DNA from: Aurantimonadaceae bacterium
GTDB lineage: Bacteria; Pseudomonadota; Alphaproteobacteria; Rhizobiales; Rhizobiaceae
DNA length: 37,409 bases
Assembly (NCBI GenBank): GCA_947474855.1
Contig: CANJKV010000016.1
Location: 1 to 37,409 of the forward strand
Reading direction: 5' to 3'
Shown here: positions 22,948-30,481 of the stretch, piece after piece
How the letters are laid out: the number at the start of each line of letters is the position of its first letter
Position numbering within the stretch: position 1 is the stretch's first letter
Notes under the pieces: generated by a model
The model's input: only the letters and a program-made list of their open reading frames with translations
Database searches by the model: none
What the model was told of the DNA's origin: nothing
Translations under genes and position numbers: made by a program

Positions 22948-24309
22948 TCAGCGCCGCCCGCCGGCGGCGGCGGCGGCGGGCGGCGGCGGCGGCGGGGGCG
23001 CCGCGCGGCGGTCGAGGCTGAGGGCGAGTTCCAGGGGATGAAGAAAGGGGTGGAGCGCGTCCATGGTGCGGCGAAGGCCCCCGCGCATCTCGCGCACGGC
23101 GGCCCGGGCGGCGGCGGCCATGGTGCTCTGTGCGAGCGAATCCGACAGGAGGAAGTCGAGCTGCTCGGACAGGTCCGCCTCGTCGGCGACGATGCGCGCG
23201 CCGCCCATCTCGACGAGCTTGCCGTAGATGTCGCGGAAGTTCTGCACCGCCCGTCCCGACAGGATGGCATTGCCGAGCATGGCGGCTTCCAGCGGGTTCT
23301 GCCCGCCCGTTCCCGTCAGCGACTTGCCGACGAAGACGATTTCGGTGAGCCGGAGGTAGAGGCCCATCTCGTGCATCGTGTCGCCGAGCATCACGTCGGT
23401 GTCCGGACCCGGCAGCTCGCCGCGGCTGCGCCGCGCCACCCTCAGTCCCGCCGCCTCGAGGCTCGCGGCGATCTCGTCGCCGCGCGTCACGTGGCGCGGC
23501 ACGACGAGCGTGATGAGGCGCGGATGGCTTGCCTTCAGCCGGCGATGGGCGGCGCCCGCGATCGCTTCCTCGCCCGGATGGGTCGACACCGCCGCCCAGA
23601 CCGGCCGGTCGCCGAAGGCGCGCGCGACGCGTACGAACTCGGCCTCGGCGACAGCCGGCGCCGGCATCTCGGCCTTGAGGTTGCCGGCGACGGAAACGGC
23701 GGGCGCGCCGAGCGCGCGATAGCGCTCGGCGTCGAGCTCCGACTGGGCGACGACGTGGGTGACCTTCTCCATCACCGCTTCCGCGATGCGCGGCACCTGG
23801 CTCCACCGGGCGAAGGAGCGGTCGGACAGCCTCGCATTGACGAGGATCAGCGGCACGCGCCGGCGCGCCAGCTCGTGCATCGTCGTCGGCCAGATCTCGC
23901 TCTCGGCGGTGATCGCGACGTCGGGACGCCAATGGTCGAGGAAGCGTCGGATATAGGGCGCGAGGTCGAGCGGCACGTATTGGTGGGTGACGCAGTCGCC
24001 GAGCCGCTCGGACACGAGCGCGGCGGACGTGCGCGTGCCCGTCGTCATCAGGATCGGCAGGCCGAGATCGGCGATCGCGCGCACCATCGGCGAGACGGCC
24101 GCGCTCTCGCCGACGCTCGCCGCGTGTACCCAGACGAGCGGCCCCTCGCGGCGTTCCAGACCGGCGAGGCCGTAGCGCTCGCGCCGGCGCGCGCCCTCCT
24201 CCTTGCCGCGCGAGGCCCGCCACACGACGTACGGGGGAACGAGCGGGCGGCCGAGCGCGCCCGCGATCCGGTAGGTCGCCAGCGCGGCGCGCGCCAGGAA
24301 ATCGCTCAT
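22948..24309 (-). CDS. waaA: 3-deoxy-D-manno-octulosonic acid (Kdo) transferase
   Basis: WaaA (KdtA, GT30) adds Kdo from CMP-Kdo to lipid IVA at the inner membrane. The product is 453 residues. It has an N-terminal hydrophobic helix (about 4-30), HAASVGES with the likely catalytic base E68, ITAESEIWPTT, NARLSDRSF, the CMP-binding region GNLKAEMP and STHPGEE, then VVPRH and FVGKSLTGTGGQNPLEAA. The last 20 residues are unusual, with seven prolines then five alanines encoded by a CGG/CCG-rich tract. The start overlaps the DUF374 gene stop by 4 bases, so the two are coupled. Whether it adds one or two Kdo residues cannot be read from sequence. Confidence 0.95.
   Translation of the reverse strand: MSDFLARAALATYRIAGALGRPLVPPYVVWRASRGKEEGARRRERYGLAGLERREGPLVWVHAASVGESAAVSPMVRAIADLGLPILMTTGTRTSAALVSERLGDCVTHQYVPLDLAPYIRRFLDHWRPDVAITAESEIWPTTMHELARRRVPLILVNARLSDRSFARWSQVPRIAEAVMEKVTHVVAQSELDAERYRALGAPAVSVAGNLKAEMPAPAVAEAEFVRVARAFGDRPVWAAVSTHPGEEAIAGAAHRRLKASHPRLITLVVPRHVTRGDEIAASLEAAGLRVARRSRGELPGPDTDVMLGDTMHEMGLYLRLTEIVFVGKSLTGTGGQNPLEAAMLGNAILSGRAVQNFRDIYGKLVEMGGARIVADEADLSEQLDFLLSDSLAQSTMAAAARAAVREMRGGLRRTMDALHPFLHPLELALSLDRRAAPPPPPPPAAAAAGGRR
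22962..22998. repeat. CGG/CCG trinucleotide-rich tract at the 3' end of waaA
   Basis: On the + strand GGC/CGG triplets run almost without interruption across about 37 bases, with two short breaks (cggg). It encodes the Pro7-Ala5 tail of WaaA on the minus strand and ends about 28 bases upstream of the lpxK start. Such a tract can slip in replication. Slips of three would only alter the tail length, and other slips would change the WaaA end and possibly the spacing to lpxK. Confidence 0.7.
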
Positions 24310-25106
24310 GCCCGGTCCGCGAGTTCGGCGGCGCGCCGGTTGGCGGCCTCGATGGCGCGCGTCACCTCGCGGCGCTTGGCTTCCATGGTGGCCTCGTCCG
24401 CATCGCGGGGAACGTGGATGGACTCGCCCATGACGACGGCGAGCCGGCCGAAGGGCAGCGGCAGGCTGGTGGCGTCCCAGGAACTCTTGACGACGTAGCG
24501 GCGCGAGGTGACCGCGGCGGCCGGGACGATCGGGCGGCCGGACAGGCGCGCCAGCGTCACGATGCCGAGTCCCGCCTCGCGCGGGGTGCCCTTGGGAACG
24601 TCGGCGATCATGCAGACCCCCTCCCCGTCCTTGAGGGCGCGGGTGAGCGCGATCAGCGCCCCGACGCCGCCCTTCTTGGAGGCGGCACGCGGATCGCGCC
24701 CGCCGCTGCCGCGCACCGTGCGGATGCCGAAGCGGGCGACCACGGCCGCGTTCAACTCGGCATCGGCGTTGCGCGACAGGAGCGCAACATAGGGAAGCGT
24801 CCTCGGGCGGAAGAAGGGCGCGAGGAGGTGCTGGCCGTGCCAGAGGCCGACGATCGCGGGATGCTCGGCGGCGAGCCGCTGGGCATGCGGGCTCGAGCCC
24901 GCGACCCGCCGCTGGCTGGCGTGAACCAGGCGCAGGATCCCGTAGATCAGGCTGCCGACGAAGGACACGAAGCCGGGCCGGCGCATGAGGTCCCGGCCCG
25001 TGCGCTTCAGCCGCTTGCGCAGCGGGCGCCGTCCCTCGGGCCGCGGAGGCTTCGAGGCGGGCGGCGCGGCGCGTTCACCGGCCTCGATGTCGTCGACGCT
25101 CGCCAT
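24306..25106 (-). CDS. DUF374 lysophospholipid acyltransferase-family protein
   Basis: The product is 266 residues. A basic N-terminal leader (RPEGRRPLRKRLKRTGRD) comes before one hydrophobic segment (about 46-61), then LWHGQHLLAPFF with a conserved histidine (H90). GSGGRDPRAASKKGG, MIADVPKGTPREAGLGIV and LARLSGRPIVPAAAVTS are the family's core blocks. The family is distantly related to PlsC/LpxL acyltransferases, and the gene is a regular member of the waaA-lpxK cluster in Rhizobiales. A role in acylating lipid A is a reasonable guess; rhizobial lipid A carries a very-long-chain secondary acyl group. The acceptor is not shown by sequence. The stop overlaps the waaA start by 4 bases. Confidence 0.88.
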   Translation of the reverse strand: MASVDDIEAGERAAPPASKPPRPEGRRPLRKRLKRTGRDLMRRPGFVSFVGSLIYGILRLVHASQRRVAGSSPHAQRLAAEHPAIVGLWHGQHLLAPFFRPRTLPYVALLSRNADAELNAAVVARFGIRTVRGSGGRDPRAASKKGGVGALIALTRALKDGEGVCMIADVPKGTPREAGLGIVTLARLSGRPIVPAAAVTSRRYVVKSSWDATSLPLPFGRLAVVMGESIHVPRDADEATMEAKRREVTRAIEAANRRAAELADRA

Positions 25107-25127
25107 GTCGCGGATCGCCCGGCCTCC

Positions 25128-25364
25128 TCAAGCCACCTCCGGATCGAGGAGACGATGCATGTGGACGATGAAGTAGCGCATGTGCGCGTTGTCCACCGTC
25201 GACTGGGCCTTGCCGCGCCAGGCGGCCAAAGCGGTGGCATAATCGGGAAAAATGCCGACGATATCAAGGTTCGAGACGTCCCGGAACTCGGTCGAGCCGA
25301 GCGTCGTCAGCTCGCCTCCGAAGACCAGGTGGAGGCGCTGCTTGGGTTGAACTTCTTCGACCAC
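25128..25364 (-). CDS. DUF4170 small conserved protein (78 aa)
   Basis: The sequence RLHLVFGGELTTLGSTEFRDVSNLDIVGIFPDY, followed by AWRGKAQSTVDNAHMRYFIVHMHRLLDPE, matches the whole of the alphaproteobacterial DUF4170 family. It is a compact alpha/beta protein of unknown function with no signal or membrane segment. The start is GTG 25364 (V-V-E-E-V-Q-P), with the purine-rich GAGAGGG about 10 bases upstream. Longer frames run through the phosphatase gene in a wrong phase. It sits between the IMPase-family and DUF374 genes with gaps of about 20 bases each, so it is part of the lipid A/Kdo operon. Its constant place there is the only clue to its job. Confidence 0.88.
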   Translation of the reverse strand: MVEEVQPKQRLHLVFGGELTTLGSTEFRDVSNLDIVGIFPDYATALAAWRGKAQSTVDNAHMRYFIVHMHRLLDPEVA

Positions 25365-25387
25365 GTTTTTCGATCCCTCTCGTTGGT

Positions 25388-26227
25388 TCAACGCTTGGCG
25401 CCGGCCCCGCGCCCCGCCTCCTCCGCCAGCGCCGAAAGGCGCCGCAGGATGCTCGTTCCGCCGGCGACGAGGACGCCATGGCTCTTCCCCGCGATCCTGT
25501 AAACCCTTCGCTCGCCTGCCGCGTCCTGAAGGAGGCCCCCGGCCCGCTCCAGGATGAGGTCGCCGGCGGCGATATCCCAGTCGTTGGCGCGCGGGCGGAT
25601 CAGCGTTCCGTCGACGCGCCCGCTCGCCACGAGGGCCAGACGGTAGGCGAGCGAGGGCACGTTGGGCGCGAGGTCGAAGGCGCGCCGCGCCTCCGGCGCA
25701 ATGGCGCGCGCCAGCGTGTCGGGCACGCCGAGCGTCAGCCGCGCGCCCTCCGCCGGCTTCGAGGCCGCAATCGGCACGCCGTTGAGGAGCGCGGCCCCAT
25801 TTCGCGTCGCGGTGAAGACCTCGCCGAGAACCGGCACGTCGAGGACGGCCGCGACGTTGGCGCCCCTTTCCACCACCGAGACGGCGACGCACCAGGTGCT
25901 CTCGCCGCGCAGGAAGGAGCGCGTGCCGTCGATGGGATCGACGACGAAGAAGCGCTCGGGCTCGCCGGCTGCCGCGCGCTCGGCCGGAGCCATTTCTTCC
26001 GAGAGCCAGCCGTAGTTGGGCCGCGCGTCGAGAAGGACGCGGCGCAGATGCCGGTCGACGGCGAAGTCGGCCTCGGACACCGGCGAGTTGCCGTCCTTGT
26101 ACCAGACTTCCGGATCGCGCTTGAAATGCTCGAGCGCGATCTGCGCGCCCTGGCGGGCGGCGTCCGTGATGAGGGCGAGATCGTCCGCGAAGGGATCGGC
26201 CGCCCCAGCCGGGGCCGCTTCGGCCAC
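25388..26227 (-). CDS. Inositol monophosphatase / CysQ-family phosphatase
   Basis: The product is 279 residues and belongs to the Mg-dependent, Li-sensitive IMPase superfamily. Metal-binding motifs are SEE (residues 76-78) and DPIDGTRSF (97-105). The C-terminal NDWDIAAGDLILERAGG gives the last metal aspartate. Members act on inositol phosphates, fructose-1,6-bisphosphate or 3'-phosphoadenosine 5'-phosphate. Rhizobial copies at this locus are often labelled 3'(2'),5'-bisphosphate nucleotidase (CysQ), but the substrate cannot be decided from sequence. The start is GTG 26227, two bases after the tldE stop. The frame is open further upstream, but only antiphase through tldE. Removal of phosphoadenosine phosphate would fit sulfation or 4'-phosphopantetheine chemistry; no such genes are nearby. 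Confidence 0.87.
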   Translation of the reverse strand: MAEAAPAGAADPFADDLALITDAARQGAQIALEHFKRDPEVWYKDGNSPVSEADFAVDRHLRRVLLDARPNYGWLSEEMAPAERAAAGEPERFFVVDPIDGTRSFLRGESTWCVAVSVVERGANVAAVLDVPVLGEVFTATRNGAALLNGVPIAASKPAEGARLTLGVPDTLARAIAPEARRAFDLAPNVPSLAYRLALVASGRVDGTLIRPRANDWDIAAGDLILERAGGLLQDAAGERRVYRIAGKSHGVLVAGGTSILRRLSALAEEAGRGAGAKR

Positions 26228-26229
26228 CG

Positions 26230-27576
26230 TCAGCGGCCCGCGACCGTCATCGCGCCGACGTGAAGCGTCGGCGCGACGATCGAGAAGCGCTCGTCCCCGT
26301 CGTTGGCCGGGCGCAGCGCCAGAAGCATCTCGGCGAGGTGGCCGGCGATGGTCAGCTCGCTCACCGGCTCCGTCAGCTCGCCGTTCTCGATGAGGTAGCC
26401 GGCAGCACCCCGCGAATAATCGCCGGTGACGAGGTTGGTGCCGTGGCCGATCAGCTCGGTGACGTAGATGCCCCGGCCGATCTCGGCGATCAGCTCCTTC
26501 GGCGTGATCTCGCCGAGGGTGAGGAGGACGTTGGTCGAGCTCGGCGAAACGCCGGAGGAGGAGCGGCTGGCGCGCCCGTTCGTGGCGGGAAGGCCGAGCT
26601 CCCTCGCCGTCGCGGTGTCGAGCGTCCAGTTCCGCAGAACGCCGTTCTCGACGAGCGCCAGCGTTTCGCCGCGCACGCCCTCGCCGTCGAAGGGCCGCGA
26701 GCCCGGCCGGCGCGGCAGAAGCGGCTCGTCGGTGACCGACAGGGCGGCCGGCAGGATCTGCTCGCCCATTCGGTCCTTGAGGAAGCTGGTCCTGCGCGCG
26801 ATGGCGGCGCCGTTGATCGCCCCGACCAGCGAGCCGACGAGGCCGCGCGACAGGCGCGGGTCGAAGACGATCTCGTAGCGCCCGGTCGGCAGGACCTTCG
26901 GGTTCAAGCGCCGCACCGTGCGCTCGGCGGCGCGCCGGCCGATCGTTTCGGCGTCTTCGAGGTCGGCGTAGTGGATGCGCCCGTCGAAGTCGTAGTCGCG
27001 CTGCATGTTGACGCCCTCGCCCGCGATCACGCTCACCGAGCGGCCGAAGGAAGACCGGCGCCGCGCGCCGGCAAAGCCGGTGGAGGTGACGAGGACGAGG
27101 CCGGCCGCGCCCGCCGAGGCCGAGCCGCCGCCCGAATTGGTGATGCCGGGATGATCGAGCGCCGCCGCCTCGACGGCGAGCGCGGCCTCCGCCAGCTCCT
27201 CGCCGGTCAGCTCGGTCGGGTCGAAGAGGTCGAGGTCCTCCTCGCCGCGCGACAGGAGCGCGGGGTCGGCGAGCGAGGCATAGGGATCTTCCGGCGAGAC
27301 CTTGGCCATGGCAACGGCCCGCTCGGCGATCCGGTCGGGCTCGAGCTGCGGGCCGATGTCGGCCGAGACCGAGGCGACGCGGCGCCCGACGAAGACGCGC
27401 AGCGACAGGTCCTGCGATTCGGAGGCGTCGACGCTCTCGATCGCGCCGAGGCGGGCGCTCGCCGAGCGGCCGGCCGACTGCACCACCGCGACGTCGCAGG
27501 CGTCCGCGCCGGCCCGCTTCGCGCTGTCGATCAGCCGCTCGGCGATGCCGAGAAGCCGCGTGGTCACGTCGTCCAT
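26230..27576 (-). CDS. pmbA: TldE/PmbA-family protein (TldD-TldE protease subunit)
   Basis: The product is 448 residues and fits PmbA/TldE, the partner of the TldD metalloprotease that matures microcin B17 and breaks down CcdA in E. coli. Blocks seen are the early RLIDSAKRAGAD, ESVDASESQDLSLRVFVG, SGGGSASAGA, YDFDGRIHYADLEDAETIGRRA, RPFDGEGV and, near the end, GIYVTELIGHG and TGDYSRGAAGYLIENGEL. No HExxxH zinc motif is present, as expected of TldE but not TldD. The start is ATG 27576 (MDDVTTRLL). An upstream ATG at 27627 adds 17 unlikely residues. It is the first gene of the minus-strand envelope operon and is divergent from the amylosucrase gene. Whether a tldD lies elsewhere is unknown. Confidence 0.9.
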   Translation of the reverse strand: MDDVTTRLLGIAERLIDSAKRAGADACDVAVVQSAGRSASARLGAIESVDASESQDLSLRVFVGRRVASVSADIGPQLEPDRIAERAVAMAKVSPEDPYASLADPALLSRGEEDLDLFDPTELTGEELAEAALAVEAAALDHPGITNSGGGSASAGAAGLVLVTSTGFAGARRRSSFGRSVSVIAGEGVNMQRDYDFDGRIHYADLEDAETIGRRAAERTVRRLNPKVLPTGRYEIVFDPRLSRGLVGSLVGAINGAAIARRTSFLKDRMGEQILPAALSVTDEPLLPRRPGSRPFDGEGVRGETLALVENGVLRNWTLDTATARELGLPATNGRASRSSSGVSPSSTNVLLTLGEITPKELIAEIGRGIYVTELIGHGTNLVTGDYSRGAAGYLIENGELTEPVSELTIAGHLAEMLLALRPANDGDERFSIVAPTLHVGAMTVAGR

Positions 27577-27744
27577 GGATTCGGTCCGGCCTTGAATTCG
27601 AGGGAGCCCTCCATCTATGCGCCGCACCCGGCGCCATCAAGGCGGGCGGGGCCACGGGCAGCGCCCGGCGGACCACAGCTTCGCATTGAGCCGCCCGCGA
27701 CCTTCAGTTAGGCAGGTATCGGCGGAGCGAGGCGGGGGCGCGGC

Positions 27745-29631
27745 ATGGCGGACGAGGCGGCGGCACGGGCACGGAGCATCTCGGCGCTCGGCGAGGCGGG
27801 CCTGTCGCCCGACCCCGCCTTCCTGCGACGGCTCGACGCGCACTTTCCGGCGCTCTTCGCCGAGTTCGCCGCGGTCTATGACGGCCATCCGGCCTTCGAC
27901 GACGAACTCGCGGCCGCCGTGGTCGCGGCCGCCCGGGCCCATGCCGACCGGTCCCCGGAGATGCGCGCGCTCGACACGCGGCGCGAGGCCGAGCCCACCT
28001 GGTTCCAGTCGAACGCCATGCTCGGCGGCGTCGCCTATGTGGACCGCTATGCCGGTTCGCTGGAGGGCATCCGGGCGCAGATTCCCTACTTCCGCGAGCT
28101 CGGCCTCACCTACCTCCACCTGATGCCGCTCTTCCGCTGCCCGCCGAAGAACTCGGACGGGGGCTATGCCGTCTCGTCCTATCGCGAGGTGGATGCGCGG
28201 CTCGGCACCATGGCGGAGCTGAGGGATCTCGCCACGGCGTTGCGCGAGGCCGGCATCTCGCTGGTGATCGACTTCATCTTCAATCACACCTCGAACGAGC
28301 ACGAGTGGGCGCGCCGGGCGCTCGCGGGCGAGCGCGACTACGAGGACTTCTACTGGATCTTTCCCGACCGGACGATGCCGGACCGGTTCGAGGAGACCAC
28401 GCGCGAGATCTTCCCCGACGACCATGCCGGGTCGTTCGTGCAGCTTCCCGACGGGCGCTGGATCTGGTCGACCTTCTATCACTTCCAATGGGACCTGAAC
28501 TATTCCAACCCCGCGGTCTTCCGGGCGATGGCGGGCGAGATGCTGTTTCTGGCCAACCAGGGCATCGAGTTCCTGCGCATGGACGCCGTCGCCTTCATCT
28601 GGAAGCGGCTCGGCACGACCTGCGAGAGCCTGCCCGAGGCGCACAGCCTCATCCGCGCCTTCAACGCGCTCTGCCGCATCGCCGCTCCCGCGCTCCTGTT
28701 CAAGTCCGAGGCGATCGTCCATCCGGACGAGGTGGTGAGCTACATCGACCCGGCCGAGTGCCCGATCTCCTACAATCCCCTCCTGATGGCGCTGTCCTGG
28801 GAAGCGCTGGCGACGCGCGACGCCCGGCTCCTGAGCCAAGCGGTGGACCGGCGCCAGCGCATCGCGCCGGGCTGCGCCTGGGTGAACTACGTGCGCAGCC
28901 ACGACGACATCGGCTGGACCTTCGCCGACGAGGACGCCGCCGAGTTCGGCATCGACGGCCTCCCCCACCGCCGCTTCCTCAACGCCTTCTACGTGAACCG
29001 CTTCCCCGGCTCCTTCGCGCGGGGGCTGCCCTTCCAGGACAATCCGAAGACCGGCGACTGCCGCATCGCCGGCACGACGGCCTCGCTCGCCGGCGTCGAG
29101 GCGAAGGATCCCGGCGGCGTCGGCCGGGTGCTCCTCCTTTACGCCATCGCGCTGTCGGCCGGGGGCGTGCCGCTCCTCTACCTCGGCGACGAGTTCGGGC
29201 AGCTCAACGACTACGGCTTCCGCGACCGCCCGGCCGAAGTAGGCGACAGCCGCTGGGTCCACCGTCCCCGCCGCCCGGACGCGCTCTATGCCGAGCGGGG
29301 CGACCCGGACACCGAGGCGGGCCGGATCTTCGCCGGCCTGTCCCGGCTGATCGCGATCCGCAAGCGGACGCCCGCGCTGGCGGGCGGCGCGATCCACGGC
29401 TTCTGGACGGGGAACGACCACATCCTCGGCTACCTGCGGCCGGAGGCGGGGGGCCTGCTCGTTCTCGTCAACCTCGCCGACGATCCGCAGACGGTCTCGG
29501 CGGCGCGCTTCGAGGCGCTGCCGGCGGCGGTGGTCGACCTCGTATCCGGCGACGGCGTCGGCCTGCGCGAGGATCTCGTCCTTCCGCCGCACGGCTTCGT
29601 CTGGCTCGACCTGTCGCGCGCCTCACGCTGA
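27745..29631 (+). CDS. Amylosucrase (GH13 subfamily 4)
   Basis: Amylosucrase splits sucrose, releasing fructose and adding the glucosyl unit to an alpha-1,4-glucan (EC 2.4.1.4) with no need for ADP-glucose. The product is 628 residues, close to the ~630 of the Neisseria polysaccharea enzyme, and has no signal peptide. An N-terminal helical domain (about 1-85) precedes the barrel. The triad is intact: nucleophile D280 in FLRMDAVAFIWK, acid/base E322 in FKSEAIVHPDEV, and D387 in VRSHDDIGWTFADEDAA. From memory of the Neisseria sequence (D286, E328, D393) the offset is six at each site. Other amylosucrase blocks are FVNRF-like FYVNRFPGSFARG and LYLGDEFGQLND. It is transcribed alone from the 168-base divergent gap. 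A weak TTGAGC-16-TTAGGC pair (27686-27713) is possible but not convincing. Sucrose hydrolase or isomerase is less likely. Confidence 0.92.
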   Translation: MADEAAARARSISALGEAGLSPDPAFLRRLDAHFPALFAEFAAVYDGHPAFDDELAAAVVAAARAHADRSPEMRALDTRREAEPTWFQSNAMLGGVAYVDRYAGSLEGIRAQIPYFRELGLTYLHLMPLFRCPPKNSDGGYAVSSYREVDARLGTMAELRDLATALREAGISLVIDFIFNHTSNEHEWARRALAGERDYEDFYWIFPDRTMPDRFEETTREIFPDDHAGSFVQLPDGRWIWSTFYHFQWDLNYSNPAVFRAMAGEMLFLANQGIEFLRMDAVAFIWKRLGTTCESLPEAHSLIRAFNALCRIAAPALLFKSEAIVHPDEVVSYIDPAECPISYNPLLMALSWEALATRDARLLSQAVDRRQRIAPGCAWVNYVRSHDDIGWTFADEDAAEFGIDGLPHRRFLNAFYVNRFPGSFARGLPFQDNPKTGDCRIAGTTASLAGVEAKDPGGVGRVLLLYAIALSAGGVPLLYLGDEFGQLNDYGFRDRPAEVGDSRWVHRPRRPDALYAERGDPDTEAGRIFAGLSRLIAIRKRTPALAGGAIHGFWTGNDHILGYLRPEAGGLLVLVNLADDPQTVSAARFEALPAAVVDLVSGDGVGLREDLVLPPHGFVWLDLSRASR

Positions 29632-30468
29632 CCGGTCCGACCCGTCCTCCATCACCGCCTCGATGGCGCGCTTGGCCTCCTCGCGGAAGGGCAGCGTCGC
29701 GTCGATGATCGTGCGGGTGCGCAGGAAGTCGAGGACGCCCCAGTCGGAGACGGCGGGCGCGAGGACGAGGTCGGGCGCCTGCGCGCGGAGCTTGGCGCGG
29801 ATGATGGCGCCGGCCATGATCTGCGAGGCGCCGGTTAGGACCGCGAGCGGCGTCGGGATGGCGCCGGCCTCGCCCTTCGGGCCGCCGGTAACGTCCACCG
29901 CCACCAGCCGATCGGCCCGGCCGGCCAGCGCCTCGAACGGCAGGGGATCGGTGAAGCCGCCGTCGACGAGGAGCCGTCCGTCGCGCATCACCGGCCGGAA
30001 CACCGCCGGCAGCGCGGCCGAGGCGGCGATCGCCGAGAACAGGTCGCCGTGCTCGATCACCACCGGCTCGCCGGCATAGAAGTCCGTCGCGATGGCGGCG
30101 AAGGGGATAGCGAGGCCGGAAAAGTCTCGCGGCAGATGCGCGGGCAGGAAGGCTTCGAGGAGCCGGGCGGCGTTGATCTGGCCGAGCCGCAGGCCGCCCT
30201 CGGAGCGGAAGGCGGCAAGGTTCGGCGGGCGGGTGCGCCAGAGCCGCGCGAGAACGAGTCGCTTGTTGGCGAAGGCCTCGACCGCCGCCTCGCGGATCGC
30301 GGCGCCGCTCATGCCGGCCGCGTAGGCCGCGCCGAGGATCGCGCCGATCGAAGTGCCGGCGATGACGGCGGGCCTCACGCCGAGTTCGTCGAGGGCCTCG
30401 AAGACGGGAATGTGGGCGAGGCCCCTTGCGCCCCCGCCACCGAGCGCAAGGCCGAGCGTCGGCGCCAT
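29623..30468 (-). CDS. Patatin-like phospholipase family protein
   Basis: The product is 281 residues and cytosolic, with no signal peptide. It has the oxyanion hole GGGGARG (residues 10-16), the nucleophile motif GTSIG (S40), and the DGG motif whose D169 completes the Ser-Asp dyad. This fits the RssA/YchK-type bacterial patatins, which hydrolyse acyl esters of phospholipids or lysophospholipids. The substrate is unknown. The start ATG gives MAPTLGLALGGGG, the normal length before the glycine motif. It lies 13 bases after the non-catalytic M16 gene and probably ends that operon. Its last 9 bases overlap the 3' end of the amylosucrase gene on the other strand, so there is no terminator between them. 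Confidence 0.92.
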   Translation of the reverse strand: MAPTLGLALGGGGARGLAHIPVFEALDELGVRPAVIAGTSIGAILGAAYAAGMSGAAIREAAVEAFANKRLVLARLWRTRPPNLAAFRSEGGLRLGQINAARLLEAFLPAHLPRDFSGLAIPFAAIATDFYAGEPVVIEHGDLFSAIAASAALPAVFRPVMRDGRLLVDGGFTDPLPFEALAGRADRLVAVDVTGGPKGEAGAIPTPLAVLTGASQIMAGAIIRAKLRAQAPDLVLAPAVSDWGVLDFLRTRTIIDATLPFREEAKRAIEAVMEDGSDRSA

Positions 30469-30481
30469 CGGGACGTCCGCC

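Noticed and set aside
21894-23270. A 458-residue version of LpxK starting inside waaA
   Set aside because: The extra 112 residues are a wrong-frame reading of waaA. The family N-terminus (APPAFWW) begins at GTG 22934.
25388-27676. A single 762-residue minus-strand frame that could be read as a fusion protein
   Set aside because: Its first ~480 residues are antiphase to tldE/pmbA and lack any motif. Only the last 279, from GTG 26227, are the real phosphatase.
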